Source: Verrucomicrobiota bacterium (lineage in GTDB: Bacteria; Verrucomicrobiota; Verrucomicrobiia; Opitutales; Opitutaceae). Taken from it: a stretch of 64,000 bases of DNA. Shown here in pieces: positions 7,123 through 15,952 of the stretch. The DNA is taken from contig JAEZUE010000067.1 of assembly GCA_023443455.1 (NCBI GenBank), forward strand, positions 1-64,000. Reading direction: 5' to 3'. The notes under the pieces were generated by a model that searched no databases, was not told the DNA's origin, and saw only the letters and a list, made by a program, of their open reading frames with translations. The translations under genes were made by a program, and so were the position numbers. Each line of letters starts with the position of its first letter. Positions within the stretch are counted from its first letter, which is position 1.

Positions 7123-8343
7123 TCAGGGGAGCCGCCCCTGCAGGGCCGGTTGCGAAAGGATGCGGAGATAGGCGGTGTCGCCGAGCGGGGTATCGAGCAG
7201 GACGCCCCAGTTGGGGTTGGTCTCGATGAGGGTCGGGCCGGCCGGGGTGAGCGCGATGTCCCAGCCGAGGGTGGCGATGTCGGCGACGGGCGCGTGGGCC
7301 CGGCGGGCGAGGTCGCCGATCTCCTCCCAGCGCGGGATCCTGCGGCCGGCGATCGCGGCTCCTGTATCGGGATGGTGGGTGTACAGGGTGGCCGAGCCCT
7401 GGAGATGGCGGGCGACCTGGAGGATGCCGGTTGCCGGGTCGTAGTCCGCCCCGATGCCGCCCGCGCAGAGGTTGTCGACGATGCTGCCGCGCAGGGGGAA
7501 ACGCATGAAGCCGGCGACGATTTCGACCGGCCCGCCCGGGACGATCCGGCCGGTGACGACGCGCACGGTCGCCAGGGCGGCCTCGGGGCCGGCGGCGAAG
7601 TCGGCAAATTCGGGGCCGTTGCGCAGGCGGGGCTGGAGCAGCCACGCCGCGCCGTGGAGCAGCCGGTGGGCGACCGCGCCGATGGTGACCGGAGAGACCG
7701 GCTCCCCGGTGCCGGTGCGCCAGACCGGGGCGTCGGGGTCGCGGCGGAGCAGATGGATGTCGTTCCCGCCCCAGGCATTGGCGGGTTTGAGGAAAAGGTC
7801 CGAATCGGGCCAGTCCCGCAGGTGCTCGGCGGTGGTGGGTTGGCCGTTGGAGCGAGCGAGCAGGGGGGGCGCGGGCAGGTGGTGGTGGGCGCAGAAGTCG
7901 GCGAAATGGCGCTTGTCGCTGAGGGCGGCCGAGGGCAGCCCGCGGTTGATCGTTTCGAGGAGGTATTTGTTCTCGGCGTCGGTCACGAAGCGGCGCACCC
8001 GCCGGCGGCGGTCGGGCAGGTCGAGCCGGAGCCCCTCCACATCGGCGAGCCGGAGGTTGTGGCCGAGTTGGAGCCACCAGGCATCCGCGACGGCGGCGAG
8101 GCGGCCGGGGTGGAGGCGGCGCGGGCCGCGGGTGTCGCGCCACGCCTTCACGAGCGCGAGCAGGGGCCAGGTCGCCGCGGCGCAGCCGACCGCGAGCCTG
8201 CCGCGGCGGGCGAGGTCGCGGTGGCGCAGGGCGGTGCGCGCGGACATTCGGATACGGCGGACGGCGCGGTCGGTGGGGTCGGACCAGGGCGGCAGCGGCA
8301 GCAGGAAGGGCCAGTCGTTGGCGTCGAAAAGCCGTTTGAGCAT
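7123..8343 (-). CDS. Sugar-transfer-associated ATP-grasp protein 2
   Basis: This 406-residue paralogue of the next gene has the same C-terminal plan: DKRHFADFCAHHHLPAPPLL, LFLKPANAWGGNDIHLL (ATP-binding lysine), WLLQPRLRNGPEF, and LGWDIALTPAGPTLIETNPNWG as metal-binding end. The first 130 residues are basic and differ from the paralogue. Together with the PP-loop gene just upstream it forms a three-gene block of ATP-consuming enzymes inside the transferase cluster. A role in attaching amino acids or other acids to the glycan is only an inference. Confidence 0.75.
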   Translation of the reverse strand: MLKRLFDANDWPFLLPLPPWSDPTDRAVRRIRMSARTALRHRDLARRGRLAVGCAAATWPLLALVKAWRDTRGPRRLHPGRLAAVADAWWLQLGHNLRLADVEGLRLDLPDRRRRVRRFVTDAENKYLLETINRGLPSAALSDKRHFADFCAHHHLPAPPLLARSNGQPTTAEHLRDWPDSDLFLKPANAWGGNDIHLLRRDPDAPVWRTGTGEPVSPVTIGAVAHRLLHGAAWLLQPRLRNGPEFADFAAGPEAALATVRVVTGRIVPGGPVEIVAGFMRFPLRGSIVDNLCAGGIGADYDPATGILQVARHLQGSATLYTHHPDTGAAIAGRRIPRWEEIGDLARRAHAPVADIATLGWDIALTPAGPTLIETNPNWGVLLDTPLGDTAYLRILSQPALQGRLP

Positions 8344-8371
8344 TGGGGCAGGGAGGGGGGCAGGGGCGGGG

Positions 8372-9547
8372 TCAGCCGTGGGTCGCAAGGGAACCGGTGG
8401 CGAGGTCGACGGGCGGGCGGCGGAACGGATCGACGATCCTGGGCGGGAGGGCGGCCACGAGCCGGAGCGTGCGGGGGAACCGGTGGCCGCGGGCGCGGGC
8501 GAGCTGGCGAATCTCGGTCCACTGCGGGTCGGGGCTGCGCAGCATCTCGACGATGTAGTGGGAGCGCACCTTCGCAAAGGCGTCGAGATCGAACGCCCCG
8601 GCGAAGTCCTGCAGGTGGCCGAGCAGCTCGAGGGTGAGCAGGGTGAGGGCGCAGCGGGGACAGACCGAGCAGTTCGGCGTCGCGGCGGGGCGGCTGCATA
8701 CGTGCAGGTGGGCGCGGCTGGGTGGAAAAGCGGCGACGCGTTCGGTCTTTTCGGCCCGGGAGTATTGGCCGCCCACGGAGAGGATCCGCAGGCGCTCGGT
8801 GGAGAGGTGGGGGAGCAGGACCGGGTCCCATTGGGAGAGCGTGGTCTGCGCACCGCGGGTGAAGCAGTCGCGGTATTGGTGGCCGGCCGCGTAGAGGTAG
8901 GTGCCGACGAACTTCTGCAGCACCAGAATCTTGGCGACGGTGCGAAACTGGTGGTCCTGCTCGAGGCCGGAGCGGCCGAGGATCTCCTCCAGATTGGAGT
9001 CGACCGCGACGACGGGCAGATGCAGCTCGTGGGCGCAGTCTTGGAGATGCGCCGCGAGGTCCCGGCCGCCGGGGAGGGAGGGCGCCGCGCAGTGGTCGAC
9101 GAACAGGTGGGTGAGGCGATGGGCGGGCAGCACGGCGGGGCCGAAATGGTCGGCCAGGACGCAGAAGGAATCGATCCCCCCGGAGAAGCCCGTGGCCACC
9201 GCCCGGCTGTAGGGCGGCGGCGGTGCGTAGTCGACCGCCTGCGCGGTGCGGACCTGGATCGGGCGGAAGTCGCCCCCGGTCTGTGTCACAAGCGCGGGTA
9301 CGGCGGTGTTGAGGGCGAAGAGCAGGCGGGCCGACAGCCGGCCGGAGGAGTAGACCGGTTCGCCCCGGCGCAGGGCCAACGGGAGCGCCCCGACGACGAA
9401 CGGGTCGAGGCAGTCGGCGTCGAGGTAGCGTGCCCAGCTGTCGGCGACAGCGAACCAGACCGGGTGGCTGCGGCCTCTGGAGGTGATGGTGGCCGAGAGC
9501 GCGACTTGGCCGCCGCGGTCGACGAGGGTTGGTTTGCCGATATGCAT
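8372..9547 (-). CDS. PP-loop (N-type ATP pyrophosphatase) protein
   Basis: This 391-residue protein carries the PP-loop signature SGGIDS in VATGFSGGIDSFCVLADHF, around residue 118. The fold is that of QueC, asparagine synthetase and the LPS amidotransferase WbpG. A cysteine cluster (CSRPAATPNCSVCPRC) follows and could bind zinc as in QueC. The first 110 residues form a separate domain that I do not recognise. PP-loop enzymes adenylate a carbonyl group before adding nitrogen or sulfur, so an amidotransferase-like modification of a sugar is plausible. The rest of a queuosine pathway is absent nearby. Confidence 0.7.
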   Translation of the reverse strand: MHIGKPTLVDRGGQVALSATITSRGRSHPVWFAVADSWARYLDADCLDPFVVGALPLALRRGEPVYSSGRLSARLLFALNTAVPALVTQTGGDFRPIQVRTAQAVDYAPPPPYSRAVATGFSGGIDSFCVLADHFGPAVLPAHRLTHLFVDHCAAPSLPGGRDLAAHLQDCAHELHLPVVAVDSNLEEILGRSGLEQDHQFRTVAKILVLQKFVGTYLYAAGHQYRDCFTRGAQTTLSQWDPVLLPHLSTERLRILSVGGQYSRAEKTERVAAFPPSRAHLHVCSRPAATPNCSVCPRCALTLLTLELLGHLQDFAGAFDLDAFAKVRSHYIVEMLRSPDPQWTEIRQLARARGHRFPRTLRLVAALPPRIVDPFRRPPVDLATGSLATHG

Positions 9548-9711
9548 GGCGGGCTGGGGCTGGGGGGCCGGCTGATCGACGGGAACCAAGGATGCCCGGC
9601 CGCCCCCGGTCGGGGAAGACGGAACTGGTACGGGAAAACCCGATTCGACGGTGGTGCCGCGGCTGTGCGACCGGTCGGGGCGGAACCGATGCCGCTCGCG
9701 ATCCGGGGGGG

Positions 9712-10614
9712 CTAGGGCGTGGTGCCGTTGCGCCTGATCACGCTCGCGAAGAGGCACCAAGCGAAAAGATGCGGCCGCAGCGGGGTGGCTCGCCAGGCCC
9801 GCCAACCGAGACTGCGGGCCTCGACCGGGTCGAGCCGGCGGAGCAGGCGGGCGTGGTTCCAGCGGGCGTCGGCGAGCAGGCGGGTGCGCATGCCGGAGGG
9901 GATGTCGTCGGCCCGGGAATGCTTCTCGTAGAAACGCACCGTGTCGGCGGCGACCTTCAGGGTCGCCGTCATGCTGCTGCCGGCGTGTTTGGTGTAGCAG
10001 CAGGTGTCGCTGCCGGTGCAGCCGAGGGTGCCGCCGTCGGCGAGGGCGCGGAACCAGTAGTCGCGGTCTTCGCCGATGCGCAGCGTTTCGTCGAACCAGC
10101 CGGTGCGCGTGACGGTGCTGCGGGGCAGGGCGACGCAGGAGGAGGTCTGGATGAAGGAGCGCAGGAAGAGGCTGCGACGCGGGGTGGGCAGCAGCTCGGG
10201 GTGGGGGCGGTAGGTGCCGGTGATGCGGCGCAGATCGGAATCCCAGAGCTCGATGCCGGAGAAGGCGAGGGCGTGCTTCCCGCGTTGGAGGCAATGCAGG
10301 AGCGTGGCGAGATGGGAAGGGCGCCAGAGGTCGTCGGCGTCGAGGAAGGCGTTGATCTCGCCCTCGGCCAGGGCGAGCAGCCGGTTGCGCGCCGCGGCGA
10401 CGCCGCTGTTGCGGCCGAGATTGACGTAACGAACCGGTTGCGACATCTCCGCGGCGAAGCGCTGGACGATCGCCTCCGTGTCGTCCTTCGAGCCGTCCTC
10501 GACGACGATCAGCTCCCAGGTCTTGTGGCTCTGGCTGCGCAGGCAGTCGAGCGCGGCCGGGAGGAACGGCGCGGCGTTGTAGCAGGGAATCAGGACGCTG
10601 ACGGTGGTGGCCAT
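9712..10614 (-). CDS. Glycosyltransferase family 2
   Basis: This 300-residue GT2 enzyme has VSVLIPCYNAAPFLPAALDCL, VVEDGSKDDTEAIV and FLDADDLW (DxD), then GEDRDYWFRAL in the catalytic-base region. It closely parallels the GT2 at 4300-5145, including the shared SQPVRY segment, and is probably a duplicate. Its start lies 25 bases inside the end of the upstream epimerase gene, so expression should be coupled. The 164 bases after its stop are gene-free and GC-rich. Confidence 0.88.
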   Translation of the reverse strand: MATTVSVLIPCYNAAPFLPAALDCLRSQSHKTWELIVVEDGSKDDTEAIVQRFAAEMSQPVRYVNLGRNSGVAAARNRLLALAEGEINAFLDADDLWRPSHLATLLHCLQRGKHALAFSGIELWDSDLRRITGTYRPHPELLPTPRRSLFLRSFIQTSSCVALPRSTVTRTGWFDETLRIGEDRDYWFRALADGGTLGCTGSDTCCYTKHAGSSMTATLKVAADTVRFYEKHSRADDIPSGMRTRLLADARWNHARLLRRLDPVEARSLGWRAWRATPLRPHLFAWCLFASVIRRNGTTP

Positions 10615-11735
10615 AGGGGATGGCGGGTGGTAGCACAACCGATACCAGCGAAATCGAGCCAGGCGAGACTGCGTTTGAGCCCCTCCGCGAATTCGATGGG
10701 GGGCCGGTATCCGAGGAGCGCGGCGGCCTTGGCGTGGGGCAGTTTCCAGCGGCATTGCTGGAGCAGGGCGTGTTCGGCGGAGAGGTGCACGGCCCGGCCG
10801 GGCCGGCGTAGTGCCCAGCCGGAGTGGCGCGGAGGGGGCGGGGCCCAGGCGGTGACGAGGGCCTTGCAGAGGCGTTTGGCGCGATCGGGCACCAGGCGGC
10901 TCGCGCGTCCGTAGGCCGGATTCAAGGTGAGGGCGGCGAGGCGGCTTTCGCGCTCCGGGACGATCTGAGGCGGAGGCACCTCGTGGAACGCCGAGGCCGC
11001 GTGGCCGAGGTGGGCGGCGATGGGCAGGAGGAAATCGGCCCAGGTCACGGTCTCCTCGTCGCCGACGAGGAAGGTCTGCCCGGCGGCGGCGGGTACGGTG
11101 GCGGCGAGGCGGATGGCTTCGACGAGGTTGTCGATGTAGATCGAGTTGCAGATGCCTCGGCCCGAATCGATCCAGGCGGCGCGGCCGGCGAGCAGATCGG
11201 CGGCCGCATCGGCGACCCAGCGGGAACGGGGGCCGAAGACGACGCCCGGGCGGAGCATGACGATCTCGACGCGTCTGTCGGCGGCGAGTTTGGCGAGGCG
11301 GGCCTCGGCGCGGACCTTGGCGTTGTTGTAGACGAGCGGGTGCCGGGTGTGCAGCAGGGTGGTCTCGTCGGTGCCCAATGCGCAGTCCTGACCGTGCACG
11401 GAGGCGCTGCTCAACCAGACCAGACGGCGCACGCCGGCGGCGGCGCAGGCGCGGTAGGCGACCTCGGCCATGCGCACGATCTGGCCGGCGTCGCCGATCG
11501 CCGCGTGCACACAGACCGAGGTGCCGCGCAGGGCGGCGGCCAGCGGTGCGGTGTCGAGGAACGAGGCGATGCGCCAGTCGAGCCGTTGGCGGGCGAGCAC
11601 GGCGAGGCTGGCGGCGGCTCGGACGACCGGCACCACCGTGCAGTCGGTGCGGGCGGCGAGGAGTTCGACCGTGCGCAGGCCGACGAAGCCGCTGGCGCCG
11701 ATGACGGCGAACGAGGGGGAGGCTGGGGTGTTCAT
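10590..11735 (-). CDS. NAD-dependent epimerase/dehydratase
   Basis: The 381-residue protein is an extended short-chain dehydrogenase that probably makes or interconverts a nucleotide sugar. The N-terminus FAVIGASGFVGLRTVELL holds the GxxGxxG NAD-binding motif. WLSSASVHG supplies the serine and YNNAK the catalytic Tyr-x3-Lys. VMLRPGVVFGPRSRW is typical of the family. It overlaps the upstream MocA-type oxidoreductase by four bases, suggesting that both act on the same sugar. The exact reaction cannot be read from sequence. Confidence 0.82.
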   Translation of the reverse strand: MNTPASPSFAVIGASGFVGLRTVELLAARTDCTVVPVVRAAASLAVLARQRLDWRIASFLDTAPLAAALRGTSVCVHAAIGDAGQIVRMAEVAYRACAAAGVRRLVWLSSASVHGQDCALGTDETTLLHTRHPLVYNNAKVRAEARLAKLAADRRVEIVMLRPGVVFGPRSRWVADAAADLLAGRAAWIDSGRGICNSIYIDNLVEAIRLAATVPAAAGQTFLVGDEETVTWADFLLPIAAHLGHAASAFHEVPPPQIVPERESRLAALTLNPAYGRASRLVPDRAKRLCKALVTAWAPPPPRHSGWALRRPGRAVHLSAEHALLQQCRWKLPHAKAAALLGYRPPIEFAEGLKRSLAWLDFAGIGCATTRHPLWPPPSAS

Positions 11736-12781
11736 GCTTGGGTCCAGGGTTCGGGGAGGCGGGTGCGGGCCGCGTAGCACGCCTCGATCCAGCGGACGGC
11801 GCCGGTGGCGGATGCGCCGGTGACAAACGGTGCCCGCCTTTCGCGCACGGCGGCGCACACATCCACCAGTTGGGCGATGAAGGCCTGGGGATTGGTCTCG
11901 AGCGGGGTGGAGGGTGGTCCGGGGCGGTCGGGCAGCGGGTCGCGCAGTTCGGCGGCGAAGGTCATGGGGACCCCGTCGAAGGTGAGCTCGAGCTGGTTGC
12001 TGGCGTTGACGCGGCTGTGGATCGTGGCCTGGGCGAAGCGGAAGACGTAGGTGTTGGCGGTCTTCCAGTCGCGGCTCAGGCGGATGGATACAGTGGCGCC
12101 GGAGGCGGACGTGGCCTCGAGCCGGCAATTCGCCTCGAGGCCGTCGCGGGCGTCGTCGGCGTAGGTGAAGGCGGCGGGTTCGCCGAGCCACCAGAGCAGC
12201 AGGTCGAGCACGTGCACGCCGATGTCGAGGAGCACGCCGCCGGGGGTCTGCTCGGGGCGGAAGAAGGAATCGGTGGCGGCGGGCCAGGCGAATTTGCCGC
12301 CCTCGACGATCTCGACCGAGCGGAGCGGGCCGAAGGTGCCGCGTGCGATGAAGTGCTTGATCGCGCGGTGGGCGGGCATGAAGCGTTTGTAGTGCCCGGC
12401 GGCCAGCAGGCGGCCGGCGGCGGCCCCCGCGGCGACCATCGCCTCGGCGTCGGCGGCGGTGGGGGCGAGCGGCTTCTCGCAGAGCACGTCGATGCCTGCG
12501 GCGAAGCAGGTCTCGGCCTGGGCGCGGTGGAAACGCGGCGGGGTGGCGAGGATCGCGAGCTCGGCCCCGAGGGACATCGCCTTGGGCAGGTCGGGGCAGG
12601 CGTGGGAGTCGAGGGCGCGGCCCAGCTCGTTGCGGGCCTCGGCGGCGGGGTCGACGACCGCGACGGTGCGCGCGATCCCCAGCCGTGCGAGTTCGCGCAG
12701 GGCGGGCTGGTAGAAGAGCCGAGAGACGGCGCCGCAGCCGACGAGGATGACCGGGACGGGGGCGGGAGCGGGGGGAGTCAT
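11732..12781 (-). CDS. Gfo/Idh/MocA-family oxidoreductase
   Basis: This 349-residue NAD(P)-dependent enzyme probably oxidises a hydroxyl group on a sugar or sugar nucleotide. Its N-terminus PVILVGCGAVSRLFYQPAL is a Rossmann glycine-rich loop, and LCEKPLAPT carries the family EKP motif whose lysine is catalytic. GGVLLDIGVHVLDLLLWWLG holds the conserved GGG/D-x-G-x-H pattern. Its ATG is preceded by ACC and no Shine-Dalgarno sequence is visible. It is coupled (ATGA overlap) to the epimerase that follows. Confidence 0.88.
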   Translation of the reverse strand: MTPPAPAPVPVILVGCGAVSRLFYQPALRELARLGIARTVAVVDPAAEARNELGRALDSHACPDLPKAMSLGAELAILATPPRFHRAQAETCFAAGIDVLCEKPLAPTAADAEAMVAAGAAAGRLLAAGHYKRFMPAHRAIKHFIARGTFGPLRSVEIVEGGKFAWPAATDSFFRPEQTPGGVLLDIGVHVLDLLLWWLGEPAAFTYADDARDGLEANCRLEATSASGATVSIRLSRDWKTANTYVFRFAQATIHSRVNASNQLELTFDGVPMTFAAELRDPLPDRPGPPSTPLETNPQAFIAQLVDVCAAVRERRAPFVTGASATGAVRWIEACYAARTRLPEPWTQA

Positions 12782-12821
12782 GGTGTGGACACCGGAGTAG
12801 CAGCAAATTGGGGGTGGCGGC

Positions 12822-13688
12822 TCACGACAGCAGGCCGAGTTTGTGCAGCTTGTTGCATACGCCGAGGAGCGGAAGGGAGAGGCTGCGCGGCGCCGAGAAT
12901 CCGGGGATGTGCTTCTTCGTCATGCCCTGGAAATGGAGGGTGTTGAAGGCGATGGTGGCGCCATCGTCGGCGCGAGTTCCAATCGGGCGATCACCGGCCA
13001 GCGTGACGTGCTTGATGCCGTCGCGCAGGGGAAAGCCGTTGGCCTGGTTGATGAATTCGTCGAAGAGCGCGCCGTCGACCGGTGCGGCGTTGTCGCCGAA
13101 ACGAAACGAGCCGGCGGCGATGAACTCGTGGAGAAAGTGCATGTCGCTGACCCCGCCTGCGAGCCCCTGGGCCAGCCAGCCCGCGTGCCGGGTGCGCAAG
13201 TCCGCGAGTTGGTGGCGGTAGGCGTCGATGATATGGTCCCAGAAGGCCTGCAATGCCGCGATGTTGCGGATGAACAGCGACTGCGGGCCCTGGAAGCCGG
13301 TGGCGACAAAGTCGTATCCGGCCCAGGCGCGGTCGATGGTCTCCCAGAGGTCGCAGTAGACCATGACGTCGGAGTCGAGGTGGACGATCTCCGCCACGTC
13401 GTGGCGTTTGGCGTATTCGAGCAGGATCGCCCAGCGCTGGAGGCAGAAGAGTTCGTAGGCGGCGCTGTTCGGGCTCAGGTTCTCGAAGAACGGTTCGAGT
13501 TCGCGGGCGGTGGCGAAATAGTCGTCGATGCGGACGGTGCGGCAGAAGGGGCGGAGGATCAGCCGCTCGCGGTCGGCGAAGAGCACGATCTCGGCGCGGG
13601 GATTGTGGGCGCGGACCTGTCGGAGGACGTACGGCAGGTACCAGGAGTACCCGCGGTGGACGACGGCGATGATTCGGCGCGTTTTCAT
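12822..13688 (-). CDS. GT-A type glycosyltransferase-like protein
   Basis: The 288-residue protein starts RRIIAVVHRGYSWYLPYVLRQV and has a probable DxD metal site in IVHLDSDVMVYCDLW. Other conserved-looking parts are NSAAYELFCLQRW and GGVSDMHFLHEFI. These fit nucleotide-diphospho-sugar transferases that resemble GT8. It has the same general plan as the gene at 3263-4189. Its start overlaps the stop of the upstream GT4 by four bases. Substrate is unknown. Confidence 0.65.
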   Translation of the reverse strand: MKTRRIIAVVHRGYSWYLPYVLRQVRAHNPRAEIVLFADRERLILRPFCRTVRIDDYFATARELEPFFENLSPNSAAYELFCLQRWAILLEYAKRHDVAEIVHLDSDVMVYCDLWETIDRAWAGYDFVATGFQGPQSLFIRNIAALQAFWDHIIDAYRHQLADLRTRHAGWLAQGLAGGVSDMHFLHEFIAAGSFRFGDNAAPVDGALFDEFINQANGFPLRDGIKHVTLAGDRPIGTRADDGATIAFNTLHFQGMTKKHIPGFSAPRSLSLPLLGVCNKLHKLGLLS

Positions 13689-14869
13689 CGGGAGGGTGGG
13701 GCGAGGGGAATGGGAGCGGGAGCGGGTGGGCCGGACCGGAGCGAGTGGGCGAGCCGTGAATGGATGACGGCGGGCGACCATTCGGTGGCGGCGAGGTTGC
13801 GCCACGTGTCCGATTGGTGGAGCCAGGACTCGCGGTGCCGCAGCGCAGCCGCCCAGGCGGAGAGGCCGGCGTGGTCGGCCGGGGCGAAGCAGGACCCGAT
13901 CCCTCGTTGCCGGGCCCAGTCGGCGATGGCGGTCCCGGGCGGGGCGACGAGAGCGATCGGCAGGCCGAGGTGCGAAAACTCGACCAGCTTGCTCGGCATG
14001 CTGGTGCGCGACCAGGGCAGCTCCCCGATGGTGGCCGCGTAGGAGACGACCAGGCCGGCGACGTTGGCGGACAGATACGCGAGGGCCTCGTGGTTGCCGG
14101 GGAAAGGCGGCACGTGGTCGGCGAGGTCGGCGGCGAGCAGCGCCTCGACCTCGGCGGTGCGGCGGCCGAGCACGACCAGTCGCGCGCCGGCGGCGGCGAG
14201 CACGGGGGCGAGCCGTTGCAGGAGCCGGCCCTGCTCGGGCCAGAGATAACCGGCGAAACAGACCCGGGGGCGCGCGCCGAATTCGGAATGCCACTGCGGC
14301 GCGGGGCCGGCGAAGCCTTCCGGAATGGGCGGGAGCACATCGGCGTGGGCGCCGGTCGGGGCCATGGCGGCGGCCTGGGCGGCGGAGACGAACCAGTTGC
14401 GGTGGTTGCCCCGGAGGATGCGGGTCTGACGCCGGCGCAACTGGGCCCGGCGACCGGCGTTGGTCGCGAAGTCGACCGCGTCGTCGTGCACGAGGCAGGA
14501 GACCGGCACGCCGGTGCGACGGCCGTAGGCGGAGGCGATTTCGGCGAACAGGTCGGAGTGCCAGGCCAGATAGGTGAGCACGGCATCGGGGCGCGGCTGT
14601 ATCAACCGGTCGACTTCGCGGGCCCAGAGTGTGGTGGTGAGGCGGCGGGAGAGTTCGTTTTCCGCGTTGAACGGGGGCCACCACCAGCGCCGGTGCGGCA
14701 GGCGGTGGGCGGTCCACCCGTGGCGGCGGGCCTCGGCGAGCTCGTCGCCCCAGTTGGGTACCAGCCCGATCTGCCAGCCGTCGGCGGCGAAACGCCGCAG
14801 ATGCCGGAGCAGGGTCACCGGGGAGCCGGTGCCTTGGGCGGGAGCTTGGCCGAGGTAGAGCAGGCGCAT
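13685..14869 (-). CDS. Glycosyltransferase, GT-B fold
   Basis: This 394-residue protein starts MRLLYLGQAPAQGTGSP, a GT-B acceptor-domain strand with a loop. The C-terminal half has RVCFAGYLWPEQGRLL, LVVLGRRTAEVEAL and SMPSKLVEFSHLGLPIALVAP, which resembles the GT4 donor-binding E-x-S-x-G region. The open frame extends 16 codons further upstream to 14917, but that part is translated from the spacer and its repeats, so the ATG at 14869 (context ACC) is preferred. It is coupled to the following transferase through an ATGA overlap. Confidence 0.75.
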   Translation of the reverse strand: MRLLYLGQAPAQGTGSPVTLLRHLRRFAADGWQIGLVPNWGDELAEARRHGWTAHRLPHRRWWWPPFNAENELSRRLTTTLWAREVDRLIQPRPDAVLTYLAWHSDLFAEIASAYGRRTGVPVSCLVHDDAVDFATNAGRRAQLRRRQTRILRGNHRNWFVSAAQAAAMAPTGAHADVLPPIPEGFAGPAPQWHSEFGARPRVCFAGYLWPEQGRLLQRLAPVLAAAGARLVVLGRRTAEVEALLAADLADHVPPFPGNHEALAYLSANVAGLVVSYAATIGELPWSRTSMPSKLVEFSHLGLPIALVAPPGTAIADWARQRGIGSCFAPADHAGLSAWAAALRHRESWLHQSDTWRNLAATEWSPAVIHSRLAHSLRSGPPAPAPIPLAPPSR

Positions 14870-14904
14870 GGTGGGAAACCGGAGTGTGGAGAGCGGGGGC
14901 GCTC

Positions 14905-14974
14905 GAACTTCGAACACTGAACTTTGAACACTGAACTTCGAACTCGGAAGGCTGGACTCGGAAGGTGGAGAAGG
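14905..14974. repeat. 7-base array (GAACNNN family), copy 1
   Basis: At least nine consecutive 7-base units begin at 14905: GAACTTC, GAACACT, GAACTTT, GAACACT, GAACTTC and GAACTCG, then decaying GAAGGCT- and GGACTCG-type units. The phase never slips. The array fills most of the gap between two glycosyltransferase genes. A second array using the same word lies at 39105. Confidence 0.8.
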
Positions 14975-14989
14975 CGGAACGGGATGGTG

Positions 14990-15952
14990 CTAGCGGGAGT
15001 GGCGGAACCAGTCGGGCGGCGGGAGGTCGGCCGGTATCGAGGGTTTGGGGGCGCGGAGGGCGTAGGCGAGCACGCGCCAGGCGGCGCGGTTGCCGGGCTG
15101 CAGACGGCAGGCGCGCAGGGCGTGGCTCACGGCGACGCGACGCTGGCCGTATTGCATCGAGGTGACGGCCCAGTCGCGGTCGTGGGCGGCGAGGTCGGCC
15201 CAGTTCTGCGTGGGCGGGGGCAGCTGCTCGGGGGCGAACGGCAGGCCGCGCTGGCGATGGGCGTCGGCCAGCACGCGGAGCTTCGTCTCGTGGCGTCCGG
15301 CGTTCCTGGTGAAATTGATGCTCGTGCCGTGGACGCGGTAGTAGAGCAGCGGCTCGGGGAGGTTGGCGAGGCGGCCGAGGCGGGCGAGGCGCAGGTAGAG
15401 GTCGAGGTCCTCGACGTATTGGGTTTCCGGGCGGTAGAGCCCGGCTTGTTCGAGCGCGGCGCGTCGAAAGACCACGACCGGGTGGATGAGCGCGCCGCCG
15501 TCGCCGGCAAGCAGCGCCGGTTCCAGTTGTTCGTGGTCGGTCGACCGGGGGCAGGGCTTGACCGGGCGACCGGCGGCGTCGAGGTAGATGACGGCGGCGC
15601 CGAGGGCGACGATCTCGGGGTGGGCGGCAAGGTGGGCGACCTGCCGGGCGAGGCGCTCCGGGAAGGCGATGTCGTCGGCATCCATGCGGGCGACGAGCGG
15701 GGCGCGGGCGGCGCGGCAGGCGTCGTTGAGGGCGCCGACGATGCCGGTGTTGGGCCGCGAGATCACGCGCAGGCGCGGATCGGAGGCGGCGAAACGTTCG
15801 AGGATCCGGCGGGAGCCGTCGGTCGATCCGTCGTCGACGGCCAGGAGCTCGAAGTCGGCGAACGATTGTCGAAGGATGCTGGAGACGGCGGCGGCGAGAT
15901 GGCGCTCGGCGTTGAAGACGGGCAGGGCGACGCTGACGGCGGGTGCGCTCAT
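14990..15952 (-). CDS. Glycosyltransferase family 2
   Basis: This 320-residue GT2 enzyme begins VSVALPVFNAERHLAAAVSSIL, followed by AVDDGSTDGS and MDADDIAFP (DxD). QYVEDLDLYLRLA is the conserved ED-x-DL region that supplies the catalytic base. The C-terminal 60 residues are helical and rich in Arg and Trp. Its start overlaps the upstream acyltransferase stop by four bases. It should act in the cytoplasm on a lipid-linked oligosaccharide. Confidence 0.9.
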   Translation of the reverse strand: MSAPAVSVALPVFNAERHLAAAVSSILRQSFADFELLAVDDGSTDGSRRILERFAASDPRLRVISRPNTGIVGALNDACRAARAPLVARMDADDIAFPERLARQVAHLAAHPEIVALGAAVIYLDAAGRPVKPCPRSTDHEQLEPALLAGDGGALIHPVVVFRRAALEQAGLYRPETQYVEDLDLYLRLARLGRLANLPEPLLYYRVHGTSINFTRNAGRHETKLRVLADAHRQRGLPFAPEQLPPPTQNWADLAAHDRDWAVTSMQYGQRRVAVSHALRACRLQPGNRAAWRVLAYALRAPKPSIPADLPPPDWFRHSR

